Notes: a model not told the origin generated them from the sequence alone. 22,369 bases of DNA from DATLAN01 sp035527455 (GCA_035527455.1 DATLAN010000299.1:1-22369), one strand, 5' to 3'. Positions 7,820 through 15,724 are shown, counted from the stretch's first letter. Made by a program: numbers and translations.

Positions 7820-7852
7820 AAAAAACGCCCGCACCAAGTGGGTGCGGGCGTT
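7820..7852 (-). terminator. Intrinsic terminator of gap
   Basis: A perfect 12-bp stem (7824-7835 with 7841-7852, GC-rich, five-base loop) is followed on the minus strand by six T residues (7825-7820). Its position 75 bases past the gap stop fits a rho-independent terminator. Confidence 0.85.
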
Positions 7853-7927
7853 CGATAGTCAATCCGACGATTGGGCCGAGCGTGCCACGGAGCGGGCCTG
7901 ATTTGCCCCCCCGTGCTGCCCCTCCCT

Positions 7928-8944
7928 TTACATCTTGGCGATCTTCTCGATCAAATCGACCGTGCGGCAACTGTAGCCCCACTCGTTGTCGTACCACGAG
8001 AGGACCTTCAGCATCGTGTCGCCGACGACCTTGGTCCAGTCGGGCACGAAGATCGAACTGTGGGGATCGCCGATGATGTCGGTCACCACGATCGGGTCTT
8101 CCACGTAGGCCAGGATGCCCTTCATCGGCCCCTCGGCCGCTTCCTTGATCGCGGCGTTGACCGCGTCGACGGTGACCGGCTTGGACGTCTCGACGGTCAG
8201 GTCGACGGCACTGCCGTTCGGCGTGGGCACGCGCAGGGCGAAGCCGGTCAGCTTGCCCTTCATCTCGGGGATCACCAGCCCGACGGCCTCGGCGGCGCCC
8301 GTGGTCGTCGGGATGATATTCAAGGCTGCCGCCCTGGCGCGGTAAAGGTCCTTGTGGGGAAAGTCGTGGACGACCTGGTCGTTGGTGTACGAGTGGATCG
8401 TCGTCATCAGACCCTTGACGATTCCGAACTTCTCGTGGATCACCTTGACGATCGGGGCCAGACAGTTCGTCGTGCAACTGGCGTTGGAGATGCACTTGTG
8501 CTCGGGCAAGATCTGATCGTCGTTGACACCCAATACGCAGGTCAGGTCCGGCCCCTTGGCCGGGGCGCTGATCACGACCTTCTTGGCACCGGCGTCCAGG
8601 TGGCTGTCGAAGCCGGCCTTCTCGGGCGTCTTCCGGCCGCGGAATACTCCGGTGCTCTCCACCACGATATCGGCCCCGAGCTTCGCCCAGGGCAGCTTGG
8701 CCGGGTCGCGTTCGGCCATCGCCGCGATCTTCTTGCCGCTGACGATCAGCGACTCGTCGTCGTAGCTCACCGTGCCCGGGAAACGGCGGTGGATACTGTC
8801 GTACTTCAGAAGGGTGGCCAGCGTCTTGTTGTCGGTCAAATCGTTGATTCCAACCACCTCGAAGACTTCAGGCCTCGCCGCCAGACCACGAAACACCAAC
8901 CGGCCGATCCGGCCAAAACCATTGATACCAACACGAATCGCCAC
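7928..8944 (-). CDS. gap: Type I glyceraldehyde-3-phosphate dehydrogenase
   Basis: Interconverts glyceraldehyde-3-phosphate and 1,3-bisphosphoglycerate with NAD and phosphate in central glycolysis or gluconeogenesis. The product is 338 residues, the usual length. The N-terminal GINGFGRIGR (6-15) binds NAD and IND (33-35) carries the acidic residue typical of NAD use. The catalytic motif NASCTTNC places the active cysteine at 157, and H184 in TIHSYTNDQ is the base. The start is GTG at 8944, chosen because AGGAGG (8951-8956) lies six bases upstream and the family N-terminus begins there. An in-frame upstream extension to 9031 is not homologous. It has its own strong promoter and terminator, so it is monocistronic. 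Confidence 0.97.
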   Translation of the reverse strand: MAIRVGINGFGRIGRLVFRGLAARPEVFEVVGINDLTDNKTLATLLKYDSIHRRFPGTVSYDDESLIVSGKKIAAMAERDPAKLPWAKLGADIVVESTGVFRGRKTPEKAGFDSHLDAGAKKVVISAPAKGPDLTCVLGVNDDQILPEHKCISNASCTTNCLAPIVKVIHEKFGIVKGLMTTIHSYTNDQVVHDFPHKDLYRARAAALNIIPTTTGAAEAVGLVIPEMKGKLTGFALRVPTPNGSAVDLTVETSKPVTVDAVNAAIKEAAEGPMKGILAYVEDPIVVTDIIGDPHSSIFVPDWTKVVGDTMLKVLSWYDNEWGYSCRTVDLIEKIAKM

Positions 8945-9045
8945 AATTCTCCTCCTTTTGGGTAAGAAAGCTCCCTCAGCTTCAAGCGGGGCATATTCTT
9001 GGATAGGGCCTACGGCCGGCCCTGTGGGCATCGAGAGAATCGGCC

Positions 9046-9074
9046 ATTATACTGGCACCCGCACTGGCCGACAA
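9046..9074 (-). promoter_or_regulatory. Sigma70-type promoter of gap
   Basis: On the minus strand TTGTCG (9069-9074) and a perfect TATAAT (9046-9051) are spaced by 17 bases, giving a leader of about 95 bases. It is the best promoter match seen in the window and lies just before the divergent methyltransferase start. Confidence 0.65.
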
Positions 9075-9093
9075 CCACCTGCGAGCGACCGTT

Positions 9094-9885
9094 TTGCCGA
9101 CGTCCCACCGACCCGAGTGGCAGCTTCCCCGCGGCGTTCCCCGTGGCGTGTGGCACTATGCCCAGGCAAACCACATCGCGGACCAGTACGACGAATACTT
9201 CGCCGCAAACCGGCTGTTCGAGTTCGACGCGCAGGTGGTGGCACGGCACTTCATCGAGCCCGGGCTGGTCATCGACATGGGAGCCGGAACGGGCCGCGCT
9301 CTGGTGGGGTTGGCTCGGCGGGGATTCCCTGGTCTGGCCGTCGATCTCTCGCACGCCATGCTGCAGGTCGTGACCGAGAAGGCGAAACTCGAGAATCTCC
9401 CTATCCGTGGGGTATTGGCCAACCTTGTCGAGCTGGATTGCGTCCGTGACCGGACGTGCGACTATGCGTTGTGCCTGTTCAGCACGTTGGGGATGATTCG
9501 TGGGAGCGAGCATCGCGGCCGCGTGCTCGCCCATGCCTGGCGGATCCTCAAGCCGGGCGGGCTGTTGGTCATCCACGTCCACAACTTCTGGTTCAACCTG
9601 TTCGATCCGGCCGGGCGTCGATGGTTGCTGCGTCACTTTCCGGCGGTGCTCTTGCGGCGCGACATCGAGCGGGGCGACAAGTTCTTCGACTATCGGGGGA
9701 TTCCCCGGATGTTTCTGCACACGTTCACCCGCGGGGAGTTGGTCCGTGTGCTGCAGCGCGCCGCCTTCCGGATCGAGGAACTCATCCCCCTGGACGTCGG
9801 CCGGCAGCGCCCGTTGCGTTATCCGTGGTGGTTCGGCCGCATTCGGGCGAACGGCTGGATCGCCGTTTGCCGGCATCCGCAGTAG
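9094..9885 (+). CDS. Class I SAM-dependent methyltransferase
   Basis: A 263-residue methyltransferase. The SAM-binding loop is VIDMGAGTGRAL (motif I, D61-G67), the acidic end of strand 2 is AVDLS (D84), and a post-motif LKPGGLLVIHVHN (152-164) matches motifs V/VI of class I enzymes. The acceptor substrate cannot be told. Two adjacent methyltransferases suggest modification of a small molecule, lipid or glycan rather than DNA. The start is uncertain: TTG at 9094 is the longest sensible choice but has no clear ribosome site, while GTG at 9148 starts just before the conserved HYAQANHIADQYD region. The 5' end lies within 50 bases of the divergent gap promoter. A hairpin follows the gene. Confidence 0.88.
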   Translation: MPTSHRPEWQLPRGVPRGVWHYAQANHIADQYDEYFAANRLFEFDAQVVARHFIEPGLVIDMGAGTGRALVGLARRGFPGLAVDLSHAMLQVVTEKAKLENLPIRGVLANLVELDCVRDRTCDYALCLFSTLGMIRGSEHRGRVLAHAWRILKPGGLLVIHVHNFWFNLFDPAGRRWLLRHFPAVLLRRDIERGDKFFDYRGIPRMFLHTFTRGELVRVLQRAAFRIEELIPLDVGRQRPLRYPWWFGRIRANGWIAVCRHPQ

Positions 9886-9906
9886 CGTTGGAAGTGGAAT
9901 CGGGCG

Positions 9907-9912
9907 TATAAT
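9907..9912 (+). promoter_or_regulatory. Possible -10 box ahead of the second methyltransferase
   Basis: A perfect TATAAT with GCG before it lies 22 bases after the preceding stop and about 95 bases before the next start. No good -35 is seen at 16-18 bases, so this is tentative. Confidence 0.3.
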
Positions 9913-9956
9913 CGGCGTGTTGTTCTCACAATTGGGATGGTTTCAGAACCCCTTCC

Positions 9957-9991
9957 CCCCGGCAGCGCAGTGCCGGGGCGTTTTGTCGTTT
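9957..9991 (+). terminator. Hairpin with short T runs between the methyltransferase genes
   Basis: CCCCGGCA (9957-9964) pairs perfectly with TGCCGGGG (9971-9978) around a 6-base loop. CG, TTTT and later TTT follow. It could end the first methyltransferase transcript or act as a leader attenuator for the second. Confidence 0.45.
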
Positions 9992-10004
9992 CGAGTTTTC
10001 AAGA

Positions 10005-10745
10005 ATGCATGAGACCTACGCCCGACAGTATCGTTCGCTCTGGGAGCGACATTGGTGGTGGCGGGCGCGGCACGACTACGTGATGCGCTGGTGTCGGCGG
10101 CTGGCCGGCCGTTGGGAGTCGCCGGAGATCCTCGACGTCGGTTGCGGAGACGGCCTGTTGTTCGACGAGTTGGCCCGACTGGGCTCGGTCTGGGGAGTCG
10201 AACCGGACGGCCGGCTGCTTTCCGACGCCGGCCCTTGGCGGCAGCGGATCGAAAACGTCCCTTTCGACGCCGGCTACCAGACCCGGCGGCGATACGACCT
10301 CGTCTTGATGCTCGACGTATTGGAGCACATCGAGGACGACGCAGCGGCCCTGCGGCGGACGCGCTCGCTCTTGCAGCCCGGCGGACTGGTGTTGTTGACC
10401 GTGCCGGCGCTGCCGCTGCTCTGGAGCCGCCACGACGTGGCCAACCAGCACTTTCGCCGCTACACCCGGTCGGGCTTGTCGAAGCTATTGCGAGCGACGG
10501 GCTTCACCGTGTGGAAGCTCGAGTACTTCTTCTGTTGGCCCGTCGGGCCGATGTATGTACGGCGAGTGCTGGCGCCGGGCCGGGTCCGGGAGCAATCCGA
10601 AGGAGATTCCTACGCGGTCCGTATCCCGCCGAGGCTCCTCAACGCGGCCATGTTCCGCCTCTGCAAGATCGAGCAGGCCGTCGGCCGCCTGGTCCCTTTC
10701 CCGCTGGGCTCCTCTTGCCTGGCGATCGCATCGAGGGCCCTCTGA
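10005..10745 (+). CDS. Class I SAM-dependent methyltransferase (UbiG-like fold)
   Basis: A 246-residue enzyme with ILDVGCGDG (42-50, motif I), the strand-2 acid E66 in GVEPDG, and LMLDVLEHIED (101-111), which is typical of methyltransf_11/23-type proteins. LLQPGGLVLLTVPA follows (122-135). The later SRHDVANQHFRRYT segment is common in family members linked to polysaccharide or lipid metabolism, but the substrate is not evident. An aromatic, basic N-terminus (WERHWWWRARHDY) may bind a membrane or hydrophobic partner. No strong ribosome site precedes the ATG. It follows the first methyltransferase by 119 bases, with a hairpin between. The two share only the general fold, so they are not a recent duplication. 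Followed by palindromic repeats. Confidence 0.9.
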   Translation: MHETYARQYRSLWERHWWWRARHDYVMRWCRRLAGRWESPEILDVGCGDGLLFDELARLGSVWGVEPDGRLLSDAGPWRQRIENVPFDAGYQTRRRYDLVLMLDVLEHIEDDAAALRRTRSLLQPGGLVLLTVPALPLLWSRHDVANQHFRRYTRSGLSKLLRATGFTVWKLEYFFCWPVGPMYVRRVLAPGRVREQSEGDSYAVRIPPRLLNAAMFRLCKIEQAVGRLVPFPLGSSCLAIASRAL

Positions 10746-10756
10746 TTAAGGGAGCG

Positions 10757-10790
10757 GAAAAGGGTCCGGGACCGGTCCAGGACCCATTTC
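10757..10790. repeat. 34-bp near-perfect palindrome
   Basis: Two 17-base halves (10757-10773 and 10774-10790), each containing GGGTCC or its complement, match at 15 of 17 positions without a spacer. It lies just after the methyltransferase stop and just before the 131-bp element. It may terminate transcription or be a separate repeat family. Confidence 0.6.
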
Positions 10791-10796
10791 TTACAC

Positions 10797-10927
10797 CTCA
10801 AACTGTAAGCGGCAAGTGGAAAATGGGGACTGGCTCCGAGCCGCAAATGGCGTGAGAGTCGCGCAAATGCGATGCCGGCTCGGTGCCTGTCCCCTTTTTC
10901 CACGGGGTCCCAGAGTCACCGCCAGAA
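10797..10927 (+). repeat. 131-bp palindromic element, copy A
   Basis: It matches 14521-14652 in reverse complement at about nine of ten positions. The core is an inverted repeat of 28-bp arms (10816-10843 and 10876-10903) with exactly three mismatches, all T-T, which are also present in the other copy. It encodes no protein that I can see and resembles a MITE or REP-type element. Confidence 0.8.
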
Positions 10928-11103
10928 GAAGGTGATGGGGAGCGTGGTCGTTGCCGCCAAGCTTCCGCCATGGGTCACCACACTGCCACCAAGTTTCCGG
11001 TTGCCCTCGCGCGGCGGCGTCTCATAGAGTTCAACAGACAAAGGCGTGTCGCGGCAATGCGGGACAGTTCTGTTTCTTGGTCTTATGAACAGGGGGAGAT
11101 GGC
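10928..11103 (+). other. Leader region of the beta-helix gene
   Basis: No gene is seen. A strong ribosome site AGGGGGAG (11091-11098) lies five bases before ATG 11104. No clear promoter was found. Confidence 0.4.
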
Positions 11104-12813
11104 ATGGTTACCCGTCGCAGGCGACGACGGTTGCACCTGGAAAGGCTCGAGCCGCGCGAACTGCTGGCCGGCAACGTGACAGCCGACGTGGTCGACGGCC
11201 GGTTGGTGGTGATGGGCGACAACCTGGACAACGACATCGTCATCAGTCAGACCGGTTTGGCCGCGGGCGAGTTTCGCATCGCCTCCGGCACGGACGCGAC
11301 GACGATCAACGGCGGCCCGGGACCGCTCGAGCGAACGGACGTGACCGGGGGCGTGTTCGTCAAGCTTCGTGGCGGCAACGATACGGTCAAGATCGTCGAC
11401 AGCCGCATCAACGGCGACCTGCAGGTCGAGAACGGCCGCGGCGACAACAAGCTGACGATCGAAACGCAGAGCCGAATCGAAGGCAACGTGCTGGTCGAGA
11501 ACAGCGAAGGTTTCGATGAATTCGGCCTCATCGCCTCCACGGTCGTCGGCGACGTTCAACTGGTCAACGGCGGCGGCGGAAGCTACACCCACTCGCTGGC
11601 CAGCCGCGCCGAAGGCGATATCGCGATCTCCAATGGCCATGGCGAAGATCGTTGCTTCCTGCTCGAACTGAACGTGCTCGGGTCCGTCACGCTGAACAAC
11701 CGCAGCGACGGCTCGTATGTCGACTTGCTCGAATGCGCTTTTGGCGGCAGCATCAGTGTCACCAACGGGGCGGGCTTCGACACCTTCATCCTGGAAGACG
11801 CCCAGGTCGAGGGACCCGTCTCCGTCAGGACCGACGGCGGAGGTTCCTTCGTCAAGATCCTGCTTGGCGGCGAAGTGACCGAGCGTGCTCAACTCGCATC
11901 GACGCTCGCCATCAACTGCGGCGACGGCGCAGACGAAATCCTTTTGCGAAAGGTGGAAGTTGCCGGGTTCACCACGATCAGCACGGGCGCCGGCGACGAC
12001 CTGGTCACCCTGTCCGACTCGATCTTCCACGACAACATCCGCGTTCTCGCCGGCAGCGATCACGACACGGTGACGATCGCCAAGACGATCGTCCAAGGGG
12101 ATCTTGCCGTCTACGGCAGCAACGGCGACAACGACGTGAGCATCGAAGACGACAGCCGCATCGAAGGCAACGTGACCCTCAGCAACGGCAAGGGCTTCGA
12201 CACGTTCGGCATGACCTGTTCGACGATTGCCGGGAACCTGATCGTGTCGAACGGCATCGGTGGCAGCGACTCGCGGTTTCTGGCCGGTCGCGTGGACGGC
12301 AGCGTGACCATCAAGAACAGCGACGGCCGCGACGAGGTGCGTATGATCGAGATGAACATCACCGGATCCCTCTCGCTTGCCAGCGGCAACGGCGATACCT
12401 TCACCGACATCCTGGAATGCTTCATCGGGGACAAGATCATCTCCAGCAACGGACTCGGCTATGATGAACTGATCCTTGAAGACATTCTCGTCGGCGGCGA
12501 CGTGATCGTGCGCACACGAGACGGCGGCTCGTCCGTCAAGGTACTCCTTGGCGGAGAGGACTACGAGCGAGCCCAGTTGGGCGGGACGCTCGACATCCGG
12601 ACGGGCGACGGTCAGGACGAAGTCTTCGTGCGCAAGACCGAAGTCCAGGGCCCGACACGAATCCGCATGCTGGGCGAAGATGATCTACTCACCCTGATCG
12701 ATTCGATCTTCCACGACTATGTCCTCTTGGACGGCGGCCTCGGTACGAACACGCTGATCGACGGTGGAAACAACGTCTTCGACAAGCGTCTTACCGTACG
12801 GAGTTTCGTCTAG
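11104..12813 (+). CDS. LEPR-XLL protein with duplicated parallel beta-helix repeats
   Basis: A 569-residue protein. It opens with an Arg-rich stretch and LEPRELLAG (15-23), the LEPR-XLL signature found at the N-terminus of large secreted or surface planctomycete proteins, so export is likely although no classical signal peptide is seen. Most of the rest is a solenoid of about 22-residue turns with the pattern xGxVxVxNGxGxDxxxL, rich in Asp, Gly and Asn, predicted to fold as a parallel beta-helix. Residues 92-319 and 320-547 are two copies of the same 228-residue block, aligned without gaps (GDL and GDN near the start, RIEGNV, SIFHD near the end). The Asp/Gly content suggests calcium binding, but no exact RTX nonapeptide is seen. 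There is no PEP-CTERM-type anchor. The next gene is convergent. Confidence 0.88.
   Translation: MVTRRRRRRLHLERLEPRELLAGNVTADVVDGRLVVMGDNLDNDIVISQTGLAAGEFRIASGTDATTINGGPGPLERTDVTGGVFVKLRGGNDTVKIVDSRINGDLQVENGRGDNKLTIETQSRIEGNVLVENSEGFDEFGLIASTVVGDVQLVNGGGGSYTHSLASRAEGDIAISNGHGEDRCFLLELNVLGSVTLNNRSDGSYVDLLECAFGGSISVTNGAGFDTFILEDAQVEGPVSVRTDGGGSFVKILLGGEVTERAQLASTLAINCGDGADEILLRKVEVAGFTTISTGAGDDLVTLSDSIFHDNIRVLAGSDHDTVTIAKTIVQGDLAVYGSNGDNDVSIEDDSRIEGNVTLSNGKGFDTFGMTCSTIAGNLIVSNGIGGSDSRFLAGRVDGSVTIKNSDGRDEVRMIEMNITGSLSLASGNGDTFTDILECFIGDKIISSNGLGYDELILEDILVGGDVIVRTRDGGSSVKVLLGGEDYERAQLGGTLDIRTGDGQDEVFVRKTEVQGPTRIRMLGEDDLLTLIDSIFHDYVLLDGGLGTNTLIDGGNNVFDKRLTVRSFV
11377..12744 (+). repeat. Internal 684-bp in-frame tandem duplication
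   Basis: The blocks starting at 11377 and 12061 encode the two halves of the beta-helix. SIFHD recurs at codons 12019 and 12703, exactly 684 bases apart, as does the start pair NDTV/HDTV, so no net indel has accumulated although the protein sequences have diverged substantially. Confidence 0.85.
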
Positions 12814-12842
12814 GGCGACCAAGGGCCTGGTGGTACGCAGCA

Positions 12843-14468
12843 TCAATCAATGCCGAACTGGTTTCTCAACAACCGCAGCAGGGCGACCGATGCCTCGGCC
12901 TCTTCGCTGACGACCGCTGACGCGCCGGCCTTCTCCAGCATGGATACGCTGAGCCGATAACGACAACGCACGACGATGGTACACTCGTCGTTCAGGCTGC
13001 GAAACGCTTTGACGATCTGGCCGGCGACTTTGTCGTCGGGCACGGCGATCACGGCCAGCCGGCAGTGGGTCGCGTCGGCACGGTCGAGCACGTCCGACTC
13101 GCGGGCGTCGCCGGAGACCGTGCGAAAGCCCTGCTGGGCATAGTCGTAGAGATTCACGGGGCTGAGGTCGATCAGACAGACGTCCACGCCCAGGATTTCG
13201 AGCCGCGAGGCCGCCTGCCGCCCGATCGGCCCCAACCCGATGACCACGGCCTCTTTGGGCACCGGCTCCAATCGCCCGGGTCGCGTCTCGGCTTCTTCGT
13301 CGGCCGGTAGCGGCTGGCGCGTCCAGCGGAGCCCCAACTTCAACAACGGCGGGGTGAAGATCAGCGTGCCGATGGCCAGGAAGAGCATCCGGCTATAGCT
13401 GGCCGCGGTGATGAGATTCGCACGCACTCCTTCCGAGAGCAACACGAAGGAGAACTCGCCCAACTGCGCCAGGCCGAGTCCCATGCCGGCCGCCGGGCGC
13501 CAGGGCAATCCGGTGGCCCGCAAGGCCATGGTCGCCGCGCCGGCCTTGATCGCCAATACGCCCAGCAGCGCGAGGATCAACAGCCCCGGTGCTTCCCACA
13601 GAACGCTCGGGTTCAGCAGGGTACCCAAGCTCACGAAGAAGACGGCGCCGAAGGATTCCCGGTACGGCAAGATCATGGCATCGATTTGCCCGGTCAACCG
13701 GTTCCCGTTCAAGGCCAGGCCGGCGGCGAACGCGCCCAGGGCAGGAGGCAGCCCGACGGCCGCCGCGCCCACGCAGAAGCCCATCAAGACGGTCAGGGTG
13801 AAGAGGATCACGAGTTCCACGCTCCGCATATCGCTTACCATCGGCACCACCCAACGCGCGAAGACCTTGCGCAGCACGACGACCACTGCCACGAATAAAA
13901 TGGAATTCATCGCCAACAGCAGGTACTTCCACGCCTGGGGGGCCTGGCCGACTTCGGTCAACAGGGGGACCATGAGCATCAGCGGTACCAGGGCGACGTC
14001 TTGAAACAGCAAGATGGCAATCGCTCGCCGGCCCGCCGGTGAAGCCGTTTCTCCCCATTCGGTCAGCGCGCGGAAGACCAGGACGGTCGAACTCAGCGCG
14101 GTGGCCGAGGCGATCAACAGCGCCGTCGGCCAGGGGACTCCGAAGCAGACGCACGCCGCGGCGACCGGTGCGGCAATCAGCACCATCTGCATGCTGCCCC
14201 CGACGAAGAAGGGGCGACTCAAGCGGACCAGCTCTTCCAGCGAGAACTCGATCCCGATCGCGAACAGCAACAACAGGGCCCCGACTCGCGCCAGGTATTC
14301 GATCTCTTGCCCATCTTCCGCCACCAGACCAAGCCCCCCATGTCCGATGGCCGCACCGGCGAGCAGGAACCCGATGAGCATGGAGGTCCCGAGCCGTTTG
14401 CAGATCATCCCGGCGGCGAGTCCTGCGGCCAGGATAATCAACAGGTCGTAGATGAACTTGACGATCAT
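12843..14468 (-). CDS. Kef-type (CPA2) monovalent cation/proton antiporter with TrkA-N domain
   Basis: A 541-residue inner-membrane transporter. Residues 1 to about 380 contain about a dozen hydrophobic helices with CPA2 landmarks: IGFLLAGAAIG (32-42), LLFAIGIEF (67-75), ATALSSTVLV (122-131), LLFQDVALVPL (153-163, D157 being the likely ion-coupling acid) and AQLGEFSFVL (334-343). After a short linker, KEAVVIGLGPIGRQ (405-418) begins an NAD(H)-binding TrkA-N domain reaching the C-terminus. It probably exchanges K+ or Na+ for protons, with gating by nucleotide; KefB/KefC and RosB-like proteins are the nearest named relatives, but the ion cannot be decided. No glutathione-site or KefF/KefG partner gene is nearby. 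The start has no good ribosome site. It converges with the beta-helix gene. Confidence 0.94.
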   Translation of the reverse strand: MIVKFIYDLLIILAAGLAAGMICKRLGTSMLIGFLLAGAAIGHGGLGLVAEDGQEIEYLARVGALLLLFAIGIEFSLEELVRLSRPFFVGGSMQMVLIAAPVAAACVCFGVPWPTALLIASATALSSTVLVFRALTEWGETASPAGRRAIAILLFQDVALVPLMLMVPLLTEVGQAPQAWKYLLLAMNSILFVAVVVVLRKVFARWVVPMVSDMRSVELVILFTLTVLMGFCVGAAAVGLPPALGAFAAGLALNGNRLTGQIDAMILPYRESFGAVFFVSLGTLLNPSVLWEAPGLLILALLGVLAIKAGAATMALRATGLPWRPAAGMGLGLAQLGEFSFVLLSEGVRANLITAASYSRMLFLAIGTLIFTPPLLKLGLRWTRQPLPADEEAETRPGRLEPVPKEAVVIGLGPIGRQAASRLEILGVDVCLIDLSPVNLYDYAQQGFRTVSGDARESDVLDRADATHCRLAVIAVPDDKVAGQIVKAFRSLNDECTIVVRCRYRLSVSMLEKAGASAVVSEEAEASVALLRLLRNQFGID

Positions 14469-14484
14469 TGCGGGGATTGGTTCG

Positions 14485-14520
14485 GTTGTCGGTTTTCAGT
14501 TGTCGGTTTTCAGTTGTCGG
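14485..14520. repeat. 14-bp tandem repeat, about 2.6 units
   Basis: GTTGTCGGTTTTCA occurs at 14485-14498 and 14499-14512, with a partial third unit to 14520. It lies directly upstream of the antiporter start and abuts the 131-bp element. Confidence 0.85.
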
Positions 14521-14652
14521 TTCTTGGCGGTGATTCTCGGACCCCGTGGAAAAAGGGGACAGGCACCGAGCCGGCAGCGCTTTTCCGCGACTTTCATATC
14601 ATTGGCGGCTCGGAGCCAGTCCCCATTTTCCACTCACCGCTTACAGTTCGAG
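14521..14652 (-). repeat. 131-bp palindromic element, copy B (inverted)
   Basis: Reverse complement of 10797-10927 with about 14 differences including two single-base indels. The long inverted arms and their three T-T mismatches are retained. Together the copies bracket the beta-helix and antiporter genes. Confidence 0.8.
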
Positions 14653-14886
14653 TAAACAAGAATAGACCACGCGGGCGGGTTATCGACAAGTTTTCCCCGC
14701 CGACGCCCGCATGACGCGGGAGGGCTTTCTCGTCTTTCGCGCCCGCCGAACCCGGCAATTCTCGGGCGGCCGAGCCGCCGGACGCGCTTCCGACGTCCGG
14801 TCCCTGGATGGTCTTCGGCCGACCGTGGTAGAATCGCACCATGGAATCGTAAACGGAACGGACAATCAACAGAAGGATCTTCTCGG
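14653..14886 (+). other. Leader region of the 272-aa gene
   Basis: No gene is seen. GC-rich short hairpins occur around 14750-14795, for example GGCGG/CCGCC. TAGAAT at 14829-14834 is a possible -10 box without a good -35, and AGAAGG at 14871-14876 is a plausible ribosome site ten bases before the ATG. Confidence 0.35.
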
Positions 14887-15705
14887 ATGGATGAACACCT
14901 GGAAATCGACGCCGCACTTTCGCAGGACGCCTCCGAGGACACCGCCGTCGAAGTGGCCTCGGCAGAATACCTCGGCCGCTGGAACCGGCTGGTGAGCACG
15001 ACCAATTGGGAGAAGGGCCGCATCATCTGCCAGTGGCGCGAGTCGCTGATCGAAGCGGGGGCGCCGCCGGAAAGCCACACCGACGAGGCCTGGAGCCGCC
15101 GGGTGGGTAACGTCAGCCCCCAGCACGTCGGCCGGCTGCGACGCGTCTTCGGGCGGTTCGGCACGACGTACGACCAATACGAAGGGCTGTACTGGAGCCA
15201 CTTCCAGGCGGCGTTCGATTGGCCCGATGCGGAAATGTGGTTGGAAGGGGGGGTGCAAAACGGCTGGACGGTCGCCGGGATGCGACAACGGCGTTGGGAG
15301 GCCAGCAACGCCCCGCCGGAAGAGCAGCCCCGCGAGGAGGACATTTTCGCGGTCGAGTTCGACGAGGACGTCGACGCGGCCGACGAACCGCTCTCCGAGT
15401 CGGTAGCCACGGTTCAGGACGCGGAAGCCGTCGATTCCGCGTCAGCGGAGTCCTCATCTTTCGGAACGGAAGCGGCGGCTGCGTCCGAGACCTCGGATCT
15501 ACCGTTCGACGAGCCGTCCGCCGGGCCGTTTCGTCCGTTCGAGAACCTGGCCGAACTGCCGCCGGACCTCAGCGAGGCGTTCGAGCTGTTCAAGCTGGCC
15601 ATCTTGAACCACAAGCTGTCCGAGTGGCGGGAGATTTCCCCCGACGACGTCGTGGCAACGCTGGAGGCGTTGAAGCAACTGGCTTTGGCGCCGGGGGACG
15701 ATTGA
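14887..15705 (+). CDS. Conserved-looking hypothetical protein with acidic linker
   Basis: A 272-residue protein whose family I do not recognise. The N-terminal 145 residues look folded and are rich in Trp and Arg (WNRLVSTTNWEKG, WRESL, WSRRVG, HVGRLRRVFGRF, WTVAGMRQRRWE). The helical HVGRLRRVF/AGMRQRRWE segments resemble a DNA-binding helix pair, but this is only a resemblance. Residues about 146-215 form an acidic Glu/Asp/Ala/Ser-rich linker. The end (about 216-265) is a predicted helical module (LPPDLSEAFELFKLAILNHK then LEALKQLAL). No signal peptide or membrane segment is seen. AGAAGG lies ten bases before the start. It is convergent with the HEPN gene, 19 bases away. Coding is likely from the sustained biased amino acid pattern. 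Confidence 0.75.
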   Translation: MDEHLEIDAALSQDASEDTAVEVASAEYLGRWNRLVSTTNWEKGRIICQWRESLIEAGAPPESHTDEAWSRRVGNVSPQHVGRLRRVFGRFGTTYDQYEGLYWSHFQAAFDWPDAEMWLEGGVQNGWTVAGMRQRRWEASNAPPEEQPREEDIFAVEFDEDVDAADEPLSESVATVQDAEAVDSASAESSSFGTEAAAASETSDLPFDEPSAGPFRPFENLAELPPDLSEAFELFKLAILNHKLSEWREISPDDVVATLEALKQLALAPGDD

Positions 15706-15724
15706 CACCGGCGGCGAGATTCCG

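Noticed and set aside
7578..8495. N-terminal extension of the response-regulator frame to 693 residues
   Set aside because: The extension is antisense to gap and crosses the gap terminator; receiver homology starts at ATG 7577.
7871..8965. A 364-residue plus-strand frame across gap
   Set aside because: Antisense shadow of gap with no motif support.
11083..12096. A 337-residue minus-strand frame inside the beta-helix gene
   Set aside because: The plus strand has an ordered internal repeat and a strong ribosome site; the antisense frame merely mirrors it.
11104..12813. RTX calcium-binding toxin-type repeats
   Set aside because: Turns are about 22 residues and do not follow the GGxGxDxUx nonapeptide; only the general Gly/Asp richness is shared.
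12814..12842. Terminator between the beta-helix and antiporter genes
   Set aside because: Only a four-base ACCA/TGGT pairing with no T tract is visible.
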